Shown piece by piece: positions 24,258-33,370 of a DNA stretch of 49,315 bases. How positions within the stretch are numbered: position 1 is the first letter of the stretch; each line of letters begins with the position of its first letter. The position numbers and the translations under genes are program-made. The notes beneath the pieces are model-generated. The model was given only the letters and a program-made list of their open reading frames with translations, ran no database searches and was not told the origin of the DNA. The DNA comes from Bacillota bacterium (GTDB lineage Bacteria; Bacillota; Clostridia; Clostridiales; Clostridiaceae): the NCBI GenBank assembly GCA_021781655.1, contig JAJXWJ010000021.1:1-49315 (forward strand), written 5' to 3'.

Positions 24258-24572
24258 TTGAGAGATATACTCCATCCAAACATTGAGCAACTTAATTTAC
24301 CAACAATTTTAAATGCCTTAGGCGATCCAGTTAGGCTTGAAATAATAAAAAGCTTATCAAAAGAATGTGAGATTACTTGCTCTTGTTGCAACGTAAACTT
24401 GCAAAAATCCGCACTATCTCACCACTTTAAAGTATTAAGAGAAGCAGGAATTATAAATGTAAGAATAGAAGGGAAACAAAGATTCCTATCTCTTCGCAAA
24501 GAAGAATTAGAAAAGCGTTTCCCTGGAATTTTAGATTCTGTAATTAAAAATATAAACTTAATTGATAATTGA
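24258..24572 (+). CDS. ArsR-family winged-helix regulator
   Basis: This 104-aa DNA-binding regulator starts at a TTG with GGAGG 8 nt upstream. Motifs include LNALGDPVRLEIIKSL (first helix) and SALSHHFKVLREAGIINVR (recognition helix and wing entry). Between them CEITCSCCNV contains four Cys in the region where classical ArsR/SmtB proteins hold the metal-binding ELCVCDL. This variant could respond to metals, thiol stress or electrophiles. The neighbouring divergent nitroreductase and the shared inverted repeat suggest that it regulates that gene and itself. Confidence 0.85.
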   Translation: MRDILHPNIEQLNLPTILNALGDPVRLEIIKSLSKECEITCSCCNVNLQKSALSHHFKVLREAGIINVRIEGKQRFLSLRKEELEKRFPGILDSVIKNINLIDN

Positions 24573-24584
24573 CAATGAAGGAGG

Positions 24585-27500
24585 TTATTCTTCCTTCCAA
24601 TTAAGTATGCTATACATAACTGGAACAATAATTAGCGTCAATATTGTTGAAAAAACAAGTCCTCCCATAACCGCTATGCCAAGCCCCTGTGAAATTAGGT
24701 TACCATGTGAAAACCCAAGCACTAAAGGTATAAGAGCCATAACCGTTGATAATGCTGTCATAAGTATAGGTCTTAATCTTACTGCTCCTGCCTCAAGAAG
24801 AGCCTCTCTAACTCCCATTCCAACTTTTCTATAAGTCTTAACCCTATCAAGGAGAACTATAGCATTAGTTACAACTATTCCAATAAGCATTAACATACCA
24901 ATCATTCCTGAAACTGTTAATGGCTCATTTGCTATAAACAATGCTGAAATTGCTCCTACTCCTGCAAAAGGCAAAGAAAATAAAATTGCAAAAGGTGTTT
25001 TTGGTTCTCCAAAGGTAATAACCATTATAATATATACAAGCATTATAGCTACAGCCATAGCCATTTCCATTTGAGAAAAGCCATCACTTATACTTTTGTT
25101 GCTTCCTTGAAGTTCATAAGTTACCCCTGCTGGAAGCTTCTTACTTATGCTGTCTATTTCACTTTGGGCATCCTTCGTAACTTTACTTGTATCATTTATA
25201 TTAATATCAGCATCTACTTCAGCATATTGTTTTTGATCAAGCTCAGAAATAGTGGCTGGGCCTGTTTGTTCTTCTACATTTGCAATATCCGAAACCTTTA
25301 CGTCACCACTGGAGCCTTGTATTATAAGGTTTTTAATCTTATCTACACTATTTATATCCTGAGAATCAAAACCAAGCATTACATTAATTGTATTAGAATT
25401 ACTACCACTACCATTATCTATTGTAGCAACCTGATTATAACCTAAATAGCTAGTTAAAAGCTGTGCTGCAGTAGCTGGTGTCAAGCCATTTTGTGCTGCT
25501 TTATTTGGGTCAACCGTTATAGATATTTGTTCTCTTGTTTCAGAGATATTATTAGTAACATTGCTTAATGTACTCATCGTCTTTAGTTTATCGGTAATTA
25601 ACCCAGCCGCCTTTGTAATATCACTAGTATTATTTCCATTTATAATAACTTGAACATTGTCTGCCTGGGTTCCTGTTGTACTTTGTGGTGTTACTGTCAT
25701 ACTTTCACCATTACTGCTAAAAGACTTCGCTTCCTTTTGAAGTTCACTTACTGCTTTATTTATATCTTCATTTTGATTTAAAACTATAGTAAAGGCTCCT
25801 ATGTTTGAACCTTGATTTGATAAAACTCCACCTCCACTACTGCTTGTATCTCCTACGATACTCGCTACATCCACAACATCCTTTCTACTTTTCAAATAAT
25901 TTTCATATCTTAAAGCTTCTGCATTTGTTTTATCTGCTGCTGTTCCTACTGGCATTGTAAGCTTAACATTTATAATGTTACTGTCGGAAGATGGCAAAAA
26001 CTGAACTCCAATCCTTTTTAATAATCCTAAAGATACAATTAGTAGTACTAAACAAGCAGCTAAAACTATAATTCTATGATTTAAAACTGAATTCAATAAT
26101 TTTTTATAGCCTTTTGCCATTATCCCTTCTTTATCATCATGCTTAAATTTACCTTTAGCTAACATCAATCTGCTCATTACTGGAACTACAGTTAATGCAA
26201 CAAGAAGCGATGCTAAAATGCATACAACGACAGTGTAAGCAAAAGGAATAAACACTTTTCCTATTAAACCTGAAACAAAAGCTAAAGGCAAAAATACTCC
26301 TACAGTTGTAATGGTAGATGCTGCAACTGCCGAACCAACTTCACCAGTAGCATCCTCGATAAGCATATCTTTATCTTCACCTGTATCTTTGGAAATACTA
26401 AGTCTTCGATATATATTTTCAATAACCACAATAGAATCGTCAACTATTCTTCCAACGGCTACAGCAATTCCACCTAGAGACATTGTATTTAATGTTATTC
26501 CAAATCTAGGTATTATTATTAAAGTAATTAAAACTGACAGTGGAATTGATACTATTGCAATTAAAGTTGACCTTAAATTTCTAAGGAAAAGAGCAATAAC
26601 AATCATTGCAAAAATCGCTCCAGCTATCCCTTCATCCATCATTCCACTAACTGAATCTTTAACTGTTTGTGATGAATCATATATTTTATTAAAGTGGACA
26701 TCTTTGTTGCTTTTTGATATATCTGAAAGTTTTTGATCAACATCTGTAGCCATCTGAACAGTATTAGCACCATCAGTTTTATATATATTTAGTATCATTC
26801 CTTGGTTATAGTTAGATCTTGCAAAATACTTTAATGCATCTGAACCATTAGTAATATTTGCAATATCCTTTAAAAATACAACCTTTATACTTGTATCTGC
26901 GGAAGAATTTGTATTACTTGTAGATACATTAGTACTTGCTGTACTATTATTAGTTTTGATACTTGCTCCATTAGTAGATGAAGAAGCTGTAGTTAACTGC
27001 TGACCTTGCTGCTCCACATTGTTTAAAGTACTTTGAAGTGACTTTGTAAGGCTTTGTATTTCTATATTAGCTTGTGAAATAGCAGTGCCAGCTTGCTTCT
27101 TTTCTGCCAAGGTAGCTTTAGCATCATTTAGTACAGCTTGCTCACTTATAATAGTTGCTTCCTGCTGCTGAATTTGACCTAGCAGGGCAATACTTTGAGT
27201 ATTGCTTCCAATCATACTCCCCATAGTCTTTGTTGTATTACCAAAACCTTGAGTGACTTGTCCCATTGTTTGACCCATCTGTCCAACTGCTTGGCCTAAA
27301 TTTCCTATGGCTTTTCCCATCTGATTCATTCCTTGCTGAACTTGCCCAAAACTATCGGATATGATTTGTGATGTATTTGGTGGTACTATTATAGGAATTG
27401 CTTCTATATCATTTATATTATTAAGCTTATTATTTATAGTTATAGCAAGATCCTTTTGATTTATTTCTGTATCTCCTATAGGAAAAGAAACATTATTTGC

Positions 27501-28118
27501 AGCAATAGCATTTTGAACCTGCTGAAGGGTTATATTATTATTTTTCATTTCTTGACTATTTAATTTAATATAAATATCGTTATTATTTAACCCTTCTACC
27601 GTTGCACTAGCAACACCAGAAACAGAACTCAAATCTGGTTTTAGCGTTGAATTTACAAATTGAGTTAAATCGTTTATGTTTTTGCTACTTTGTATTGAAT
27701 AGGTCATAGCCGGAAAGCTTCCCATTGTTATTTTTTGAATATTAGGTTTTTCAGCATTTGAAGGCAAAGTTACTGCATTTACTGCATCTTGAATATTTTT
27801 CAAACCTGTATCGATATTTGCTGAATAATCAAAATCTGCTTCTACAATAGAAACATTTTCATTGGAAATGCCTTTAATATCCGTTATTCCTTGAATACCG
27901 GTAATTGCTGTCTGAATTGGATTTGTAATATTGTTAGCTACATCATTAGGCGCTGCACCAGGATAAACAGTGTAAATCGTAACAATAGGAATACTTATAT
28001 CAGGCATTGCTTCTTCTTGTATTCCTGATGCTGAATACACACCTCCTACTGCAATAAGAATAACTGCTAAAAATACTACAAATGCGTTTTTCATCGAAAA
28101 CTTTGTGAAAATCTTCAT
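24585..28118 (-). CDS. RND-family efflux transporter (AcrB/SwrC type) with an unusual insertion
   Basis: This large inner-membrane RND permease has 1177 aa. The ATG at 28118 has GGGGGG just upstream. The first 30 residues form the first span, and family motifs such as PGAAPNDV, GRIVDDSIVVIENI (charged helix) and GIVVTNAIVLLDR are present. The porter domain is interrupted at about residues 250-405 by a Gln/Gly/Met-rich stretch (many MGQ and GQ repeats), a helical heptad-like part, then a Ser/Thr/Asn-rich linker. No membrane-fusion partner is encoded nearby, as expected for SwrC-like single-gene systems in Gram-positives. The gene is controlled from a promoter overlapping a probable TetR site. 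Substrate unknown. Confidence 0.9.
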   Translation of the reverse strand: MKIFTKFSMKNAFVVFLAVILIAVGGVYSASGIQEEAMPDISIPIVTIYTVYPGAAPNDVANNITNPIQTAITGIQGITDIKGISNENVSIVEADFDYSANIDTGLKNIQDAVNAVTLPSNAEKPNIQKITMGSFPAMTYSIQSSKNINDLTQFVNSTLKPDLSSVSGVASATVEGLNNNDIYIKLNSQEMKNNNITLQQVQNAIAANNVSFPIGDTEINQKDLAITINNKLNNINDIEAIPIIVPPNTSQIISDSFGQVQQGMNQMGKAIGNLGQAVGQMGQTMGQVTQGFGNTTKTMGSMIGSNTQSIALLGQIQQQEATIISEQAVLNDAKATLAEKKQAGTAISQANIEIQSLTKSLQSTLNNVEQQGQQLTTASSSTNGASIKTNNSTASTNVSTSNTNSSADTSIKVVFLKDIANITNGSDALKYFARSNYNQGMILNIYKTDGANTVQMATDVDQKLSDISKSNKDVHFNKIYDSSQTVKDSVSGMMDEGIAGAIFAMIVIALFLRNLRSTLIAIVSIPLSVLITLIIIPRFGITLNTMSLGGIAVAVGRIVDDSIVVIENIYRRLSISKDTGEDKDMLIEDATGEVGSAVAASTITTVGVFLPLAFVSGLIGKVFIPFAYTVVVCILASLLVALTVVPVMSRLMLAKGKFKHDDKEGIMAKGYKKLLNSVLNHRIIVLAACLVLLIVSLGLLKRIGVQFLPSSDSNIINVKLTMPVGTAADKTNAEALRYENYLKSRKDVVDVASIVGDTSSSGGGVLSNQGSNIGAFTIVLNQNEDINKAVSELQKEAKSFSSNGESMTVTPQSTTGTQADNVQVIINGNNTSDITKAAGLITDKLKTMSTLSNVTNNISETREQISITVDPNKAAQNGLTPATAAQLLTSYLGYNQVATIDNGSGSNSNTINVMLGFDSQDINSVDKIKNLIIQGSSGDVKVSDIANVEEQTGPATISELDQKQYAEVDADININDTSKVTKDAQSEIDSISKKLPAGVTYELQGSNKSISDGFSQMEMAMAVAIMLVYIIMVITFGEPKTPFAILFSLPFAGVGAISALFIANEPLTVSGMIGMLMLIGIVVTNAIVLLDRVKTYRKVGMGVREALLEAGAVRLRPILMTALSTVMALIPLVLGFSHGNLISQGLGIAVMGGLVFSTILTLIIVPVMYSILNWKEE

Positions 28119-28173
28119 TATATCCCCCCTGTTGATAAAATACTTACGATACATTTGACTCTTATTTTGTTTA

Positions 28174-28202
28174 AATATATAATTAATTTTGAAATTAGTC
28201 AA
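28174..28202 (-). promoter_or_regulatory. Promoter of the RND transporter gene
   Basis: On the minus strand TTGACT (28202-28197) and TATATT (28179-28174) are 17 bp apart, a near-ideal vegetative promoter. Transcription would start about 50 bp upstream of the ATG at 28118. Confidence 0.6.
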
Positions 28203-28212
28203 TACATTTGAC
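28198..28212. promoter_or_regulatory. Candidate TetR-family operator overlapping the RND -35
   Basis: GTCAATACATTTGAC is an inverted repeat (GTCAA-N5-TTGAC) and covers the RND -35. ATACATTTGAC, which includes the right arm, recurs exactly at 28149-28159. The divergent gene next to it encodes a TetR-family repressor, so autoregulation together with control of the RND gene is likely. Confidence 0.5.
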
Positions 28213-28236
28213 AAATACGAAACAGGAGGTATTAAA

Positions 28237-28818
28237 TTGTATCATATAAAACAAGATAAAAGATCCATTCAATCCAGCAATTGGATTTATCATGCACTTA
28301 TTAATTTACTAGAAGAAAAAGAGTATACTGAAATAACTATAAAAGAATTAGTAAACACAGCAAAGCTAGGAAGGGCAACCTTCTATAGAAATTTTGATTC
28401 GATAGATGATGTTTTAAGATTAAAATGTAATGAAGCCTTTAAAGACTTGTATGAATATATCATTAATTGCCATAAACAATTAATGATATATGATCCAAAT
28501 TCCAAATTCATATTATTAAAACCTTTTTTCACATATTGGTATGATGATTCTTCGATTATCGAACAATTGATTAAAGCAAATAAAATAGATATATTAAATA
28601 ACTCTTTTATTAATATGTTAGCATCATTTTCTACTAATTTAGATATAGAAAGCAAGGGCATTTTAAAATACAAAGATTATTTTGTAGTTTCAATTACCGC
28701 GTTATCAATAAGCATTTTAGTTCAGTGGATAAAGGACAAAAAAAATATTGAGCCTGATGCTTTATATGATATTGTTACAAAACAAATTTTTAATTTAAGA
28801 GACTTACTTGTAATTTAG
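28237..28818 (+). CDS. TetR-family transcriptional regulator
   Basis: This 193-aa regulator starts at a TTG at 28237 with AGGAGGT six bases upstream; the in-frame TTG at 28189 has no such site. The N-terminal helix-turn-helix has LLEEKEYTEITIKELVNTA followed by LGRATFYRNFDSIDD, the canonical recognition helix. The C-terminal ligand-binding part is all-helical and not assignable to a ligand. Divergent orientation to the RND transporter and the intergenic inverted repeat indicate that it represses the efflux gene. Confidence 0.88.
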   Translation: MYHIKQDKRSIQSSNWIYHALINLLEEKEYTEITIKELVNTAKLGRATFYRNFDSIDDVLRLKCNEAFKDLYEYIINCHKQLMIYDPNSKFILLKPFFTYWYDDSSIIEQLIKANKIDILNNSFINMLASFSTNLDIESKGILKYKDYFVVSITALSISILVQWIKDKKNIEPDALYDIVTKQIFNLRDLLVI

Positions 28819-28827
28819 ATTTTCATT

Positions 28828-29697
28828 TCAGAAGTATCCAAATAATGAATCAGATTTTAACGTATTCTTTTCCACAAAAATGAATATGGCTATGAACATG
28901 TCGTAGATAAGCAAGGTATATATAAAATTCCAATTACCGCCTATAACCATAATATTAGTTTTATAAAATATACTTTGTGAAATAATTGAAATTAGAAACG
29001 GAATTAACGCCCAATACCATTTTTTTAGGACACAGGTGCATATTACAGCAATTAGAGCCTCAATACTGTGATAGAAAAAAATGATTATAATACTCGATAA
29101 ATATGGATCTTTAAATAAATTAGTTACAAACTGCAACTTATAATACTGTTTATTTAAAAGCATTAGAATAGGAGCTGGTGTATGTATGATTAAAATTGCT
29201 ACAAAATAAAAGGTTATTGTCCTTATAAGTTTTGAGCGATTTTCTTGTATCTTTTTAAACCAATAATCCTCAAAAAGTAGTACAACAACTACAGTAACAG
29301 CTGTCATATAATATCTCCACCAGTGATGCTCATAAATGTTTAACCTTACACATAAATAATCTATTAACGTAAAAAGTATTGCTACAAAGGATATCCATCT
29401 ATATTTTAATGAATAAGCTACCATAATTAGTGCTGTTGCTGGATATAATGAAGTATTGAGTATTAAATGTCCAAGTAAATTTTGCTCCCACATATCTTTA
29501 AAAATTCCAGTTCTATAAGTGTATGAATCAAATAAACCAAGAACTAAAAACTCACATATCCAGGTCAAACCAGCAACGGCCATATAAAATACTATAAGAG
29601 TTGAAATTTTAAATGTATCTCTTTTCTTATAAATTGTATAAACTGAACTAACTAATCCAATAAATCCTAAAATTATATACAAAAATATATTAGGCAT
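28828..29697 (-). CDS. Polytopic membrane protein of unknown function
   Basis: This 289-aa protein starts at the ATG at 29697 with GAGGTG upstream. It has about eight hydrophobic segments and aromatic-rich loops, including YEHHWWRYY and a central ILNTSLYPATALIM. Its layout resembles the CBO0543-type clostridial membrane proteins, but I am not sure of the family. No enzymatic motif is visible. It is convergent with the TetR gene (9 bp between stops), and the metallo-beta-lactamase-fold gene lies upstream in the same direction, 73 bp away. Confidence 0.45.
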   Translation of the reverse strand: MPNIFLYIILGFIGLVSSVYTIYKKRDTFKISTLIVFYMAVAGLTWICEFLVLGLFDSYTYRTGIFKDMWEQNLLGHLILNTSLYPATALIMVAYSLKYRWISFVAILFTLIDYLCVRLNIYEHHWWRYYMTAVTVVVVLLFEDYWFKKIQENRSKLIRTITFYFVAILIIHTPAPILMLLNKQYYKLQFVTNLFKDPYLSSIIIIFFYHSIEALIAVICTCVLKKWYWALIPFLISIISQSIFYKTNIMVIGGNWNFIYTLLIYDMFIAIFIFVEKNTLKSDSLFGYF

Positions 29698-29770
29698 AAT
29701 GCACCTCAAAATCTTTTATTATATAATTATTATTTACCAAGTAATTAATAATATTCAGCCTTACTAAAAT

Positions 29771-31123
29771 TTAAATTATATCCACACTTTTATCTTTAAA
29801 AGCATATGCTTTTCCTTCTTCTGGCAGAAATCTTATACCTGAATCTACATGTAAATTTTCAGGATAAAAGCCATGAATAGGAATAAACCAATCAGCCTTT
29901 ATTTTTTCAGCAATAAACTTTAAGTCACATGGAGTAGCATGTCCAGAAGCTCCAATATACTTATATTCTATACATAGTCTGTTTAAAAAATCTCTCATGC
30001 CATTATAATTTGAATCATAATCACCTAAAGGCATACCATTAGAATGAATATAAATAGCCTTCTCATATTTTATATCTAGTAAGCTTAAGATATTACTAAA
30101 ACTATTTTCAATAATATACTGACAGCCTCCTTCACTAAGCTCATCTAGTGAAAGCTTATTTGAATTATTATATACTTCAATTACTTCGTTATTTGTATTA
30201 AGTTCTTTTTCTTCAATAACATAAAAATCTTTTATTCCTAGCAGCTTGCTTGCTATATAAGCTGTTGGAAGCTCCAATACTAATTTTCTTCCAAGCTTTT
30301 TTGCCACCTCATAAAATGCTATAATTCTGTCTATATTTCTATTGTAAATATTAAAAAACACAGTTGCTTTTTCATCTTTAATTTCCTCTATTATTTTAGG
30401 AATCAAAGCTTTCTCAGCATTTTGCAATTCTTTATCCTTGTTGCAACTTATATCCTTTATAATACTTCCCACATTAGTAGATTCTAAAAATAAAACATTT
30501 ACTTTAAATTTCGACACTTTTTCTAGCATATTAAAAGTCCATTCTGAATGATTGCCATTTAGTCTCAAATCACCTGAATAAACAGCAGTCAAATCTGGAG
30601 TTTTAACAAGATATGATACAGCTCCAAAAATATCATGATCAACTTTAAACGCAGTTATATTTATATCTCCAAATTTAATTGTCTCATCATAAGAAATAGT
30701 ACTATATCCCCTATCTCCTATTACTTTATCACCAATATTATTTAGTAAGTTGTATAACTCCAAACTTTCTTTTGACATATAAACGTCAATGCTCTTATCA
30801 ACTAACCCTATATGATGCATATGATCTAAATGAATATGGGATATAAAAACCTTCGTCTTTTTTCTTGACTTTTCTAAAGGTTTAATATTAACTTTATCAC
30901 TTATATCCTTCTCAGAATAAAATCCATCTATCTTTGGAAGTATGCCCAAATCAAGATATTTTCTTACATAATCACTTTTAATATCCTTCATTATATTACC
31001 TATAGCCGTAACTGTTAAACCAAAATCAAGTATTATTCTTTCATCTCTATATTCTATACTTATAACTGTTCCACCTATAGTTCTTGTACCTGAATAAAAT
31101 TTTATTTTTGTTCTTTCCTCCAT
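29771..31123 (-). CDS. Metallo-beta-lactamase-fold hydrolase, RNase J/MBL-type
   Basis: This 450-aa cytoplasmic protein starts at the ATG at 31123 with GAGGGG upstream. The N-terminal MBL fold has SHIHLDHMHHIG (the HxHxDH metal site), a further His in KVDHDIFGA and YSGDLRLNG, the metal-binding Asp. The C-terminal part has ASGHATPCDLKFIAE and PIHGFYPENLHV, as in RNase J-like and beta-CASP enzymes, where a C-terminal His completes the site. A nuclease role is possible but the protein is shorter than RNase J and no beta-CASP motifs are certain. It lies downstream of the Ugp operon but beyond its terminator. Confidence 0.75.
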   Translation of the reverse strand: MEERTKIKFYSGTRTIGGTVISIEYRDERIILDFGLTVTAIGNIMKDIKSDYVRKYLDLGILPKIDGFYSEKDISDKVNIKPLEKSRKKTKVFISHIHLDHMHHIGLVDKSIDVYMSKESLELYNLLNNIGDKVIGDRGYSTISYDETIKFGDINITAFKVDHDIFGAVSYLVKTPDLTAVYSGDLRLNGNHSEWTFNMLEKVSKFKVNVLFLESTNVGSIIKDISCNKDKELQNAEKALIPKIIEEIKDEKATVFFNIYNRNIDRIIAFYEVAKKLGRKLVLELPTAYIASKLLGIKDFYVIEEKELNTNNEVIEVYNNSNKLSLDELSEGGCQYIIENSFSNILSLLDIKYEKAIYIHSNGMPLGDYDSNYNGMRDFLNRLCIEYKYIGASGHATPCDLKFIAEKIKADWFIPIHGFYPENLHVDSGIRFLPEEGKAYAFKDKSVDII

Positions 31124-31157
31124 AAAAATCCCCTCAAAATTTATTATTTGTTTTAAT

Positions 31158-31195
31158 AAAAAAGACCGATGGCAAAATGCCATTAAGTCTTTTTG
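31158..31195 (-). terminator. Terminator of the ugp operon
   Basis: On the minus strand AAAAAGAC and GTCTTTTT with the inner ATGGC/GCCAT form a bulged hairpin followed by a T run. It lies 10 bp after the ugpB stop. Confidence 0.7.
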
Positions 31196-31204
31196 GTGAA
31201 TTAT

Positions 31205-32521
31205 CTAATTTTTCAAATCATTTTTTGCAGCAGTTTCCGCAGCATTTAACCCATCTGTTACTGTCCTTTTACCTATTAATACATCATTAAATATAGCTGA
31301 CACATCTGTACGAACCTTTGTGTATCCATTCATATGAAGGTCGTTAAAGCCACTACTAAATTGTTCTTCTGCTGCTGCTTGAGCAGGATTTTTTTGTATA
31401 TAGCTTTTCCATGCAGTAGAAGTTAGTACTGATTTTCTTACAGGTACATACCCTGTCTTTTCAGCCCATTCAGTCGTAACAGCATCAGAAGATAAAAATT
31501 TTGCAAAATCCCAAGCTGCAAGCTTCTCCTCTGGAGTAGCACTCTTAAATATTACTAGGTTTGTTCCTTGGAAAGGTGAAGCTGCCTTTACATCCTTTGG
31601 CAATACTGCTGTAGACCATTTAAATTTATCTTTTACAGCAGCTGAAATATATGATACTCCAGCAGATGAACCTATATACATTGCCACATCTCCTCGTCCA
31701 AATGGAGTTGACATATAGCTATCTTCTCCTGCTAGCCTAGCTGTTTTATTTTTAACTAGCATATCTGTTAAAAAATTTAATGCCTTTTTTCCAGCTGCAG
31801 AATTAAACTCAACTTTTCCATCGTTTGTAATGTAATTTCCACCTGCTTGCTTAATATATGTTGCCATATCACCAGAAACTGAATTTTCAAAACCTAAACC
31901 TATTACTTTTTTTCCATTTATAGTAGTTGTAGTCTTCTTTGCAACATCTTCTAGTTCATCCCAAGTAGTAGGCACTTTAGCACCAACTGAATCTAAATAA
32001 TCCTTATTGTAAACTAAAACCTCTGTACTCTTATTGAAAGGAACGCCATATAGCTTGCCATCAAAGGTAATATCATCTAAGAAAGTTTTTACAATATCAT
32101 TTTTATTTTGCATTCCTACTTTGCTGTCATCATAATATGGTGTTAAATCTTCAATTAAATCATTATTAATATAGTCTGTCATCCAATTTGAATACGCCTG
32201 AGCCATTACTGGTGAAGTTTTAGCTTTTGCTGCAGCCATAAGCTTTTGTGAAAGTGTAGTATAGTCTCCTTGTCCTACTAGTTTTACTGTTATATTAGGA
32301 TTTTTCTTATGAAAATCGTCTGCTAATTTTTGAAGTTCTTTTTCTGCAGGTCCTGTCATAGCATGCCAAAATTCAATAGTTACTGGTTTGTCGATTTTCA
32401 CATTAGCTAAAGCACTGCTTGAAGTATTGTTATTGCTCGTTTGATTGCTGGCTCCGCATCCAGCTAATGACATTGCTATTACTGTCGATAATAAAAATGT
32501 AATAATTTTTTTCCTTTTCAT
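31205..32521 (-). CDS. ugpB: Solute-binding lipoprotein of a UgpB-like ABC importer
   Basis: This 438-aa extracellular binding lipoprotein has a basic N-terminus, a hydrophobic stretch and the lipobox LAGC with Cys22 as the lipid anchor. A short Ser/Asn-rich linker follows. The mature part has the bacterial type 1 fold, beginning EFWHAMTGPAEKELQKLA, which resembles UgpB rather than maltose-binding proteins. The aromatic and charged context agrees with glycerol-3-phosphate or glycerophosphodiester binding, but this cannot be proved. It is last in the ugpCAEB operon. GAGGAG precedes the ATG. Confidence 0.78.
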   Translation of the reverse strand: MKRKKIITFLLSTVIAMSLAGCGASNQTSNNNTSSSALANVKIDKPVTIEFWHAMTGPAEKELQKLADDFHKKNPNITVKLVGQGDYTTLSQKLMAAAKAKTSPVMAQAYSNWMTDYINNDLIEDLTPYYDDSKVGMQNKNDIVKTFLDDITFDGKLYGVPFNKSTEVLVYNKDYLDSVGAKVPTTWDELEDVAKKTTTTINGKKVIGLGFENSVSGDMATYIKQAGGNYITNDGKVEFNSAAGKKALNFLTDMLVKNKTARLAGEDSYMSTPFGRGDVAMYIGSSAGVSYISAAVKDKFKWSTAVLPKDVKAASPFQGTNLVIFKSATPEEKLAAWDFAKFLSSDAVTTEWAEKTGYVPVRKSVLTSTAWKSYIQKNPAQAAAEEQFSSGFNDLHMNGYTKVRTDVSAIFNDVLIGKRTVTDGLNAAETAAKNDLKN

Positions 32522-32548
32522 TTTTACATCTCCTCGATTTTTTGTTTA

Positions 32549-33370
32549 TTATCCTTTTATACCCGCGTGAGAAACTCCCTCAATTATGTATTTTTGCATA
32601 AATAGAAATACGATTATCATTGGAAGAATAATGAAGGTAGAGGCTGCCATAAGCAGCTGATAATTTGTTCCTGTATCTGTTACAAAAGCTGTTAGACCTA
32701 CAGGAAGAGTTCTCATCCCCTCTGAATTGGTTACTATAAGAGGCCACATAAAAGAATTCCAACTTCCGATTGCCTTTACAATTGCTATAGTTATTATCAT
32801 AGGTTTAGACATAGGAATTATTATGTTTATTAAATATCCAAAATCCTTACTTCCATCTATTCTTGCTGCATAGTACATTTCATCACCTATACTTTTAAAA
32901 TATTGACTAAACATAAATATTGAAAATGCACTAGCCGTCCATGGAATAATCAAAGCCTTGTATGTGTTTATCCAACCAAGTTGTGTTAACGTAACAAAGT
33001 TTGACAATAAAAGTATTTCTCCTGGAATCATCATAGTTCCTAATACTATAGCAAAGATAACCTTCTTACCAAAGAATTCCAATCTATAAAATGCATATGC
33101 TGCGAGTATACTTGTTACAAGTTCACCAACCGTACTTAAAACAGTTACTATAACGCTATTAATAAAATACCTAGGAAAAGGTGCTGAATTCCATGCCTCT
33201 ATAAAATTGCTCCACTTCCAGCTTGTAGGTATCCACATTGGTGGCATCTTTATTACTTGTGCTGAAGTTTTTAAAGATGTAGTAATCATCCAATAAAATG
33301 GTATTATCATTATGATGCTACCGATTATTAAAATAATATATAAAATAATTTCCTTTATTTTTATTTTCAT
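32549..33370 (-). CDS. ugpE: UgpE-like ABC permease subunit
   Basis: This 273-aa membrane subunit has six hydrophobic spans. The ATG at 33370 has AAGGAGG upstream; an extra 35-residue extension is not needed. The EAA-loop motif lies in EMYYAARIDGSKDFGYLINIIIP, the site where the ATPase docks. The start codon overlaps the ugpA stop by four bases (ATGA), which couples translation and fixes the stoichiometry of the two permeases. Confidence 0.85.
   Translation of the reverse strand: MKIKIKEIILYIILIIGSIIMIIPFYWMITTSLKTSAQVIKMPPMWIPTSWKWSNFIEAWNSAPFPRYFINSVIVTVLSTVGELVTSILAAYAFYRLEFFGKKVIFAIVLGTMMIPGEILLLSNFVTLTQLGWINTYKALIIPWTASAFSIFMFSQYFKSIGDEMYYAARIDGSKDFGYLINIIIPMSKPMIITIAIVKAIGSWNSFMWPLIVTNSEGMRTLPVGLTAFVTDTGTNYQLLMAASTFIILPMIIVFLFMQKYIIEGVSHAGIKG

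Noticed and set aside
26311-26736. 141-codon plus-strand frame opposite the RND gene
   Set aside because: Antisense to conserved RND motifs; no start signal; composition mirrors the opposite strand.
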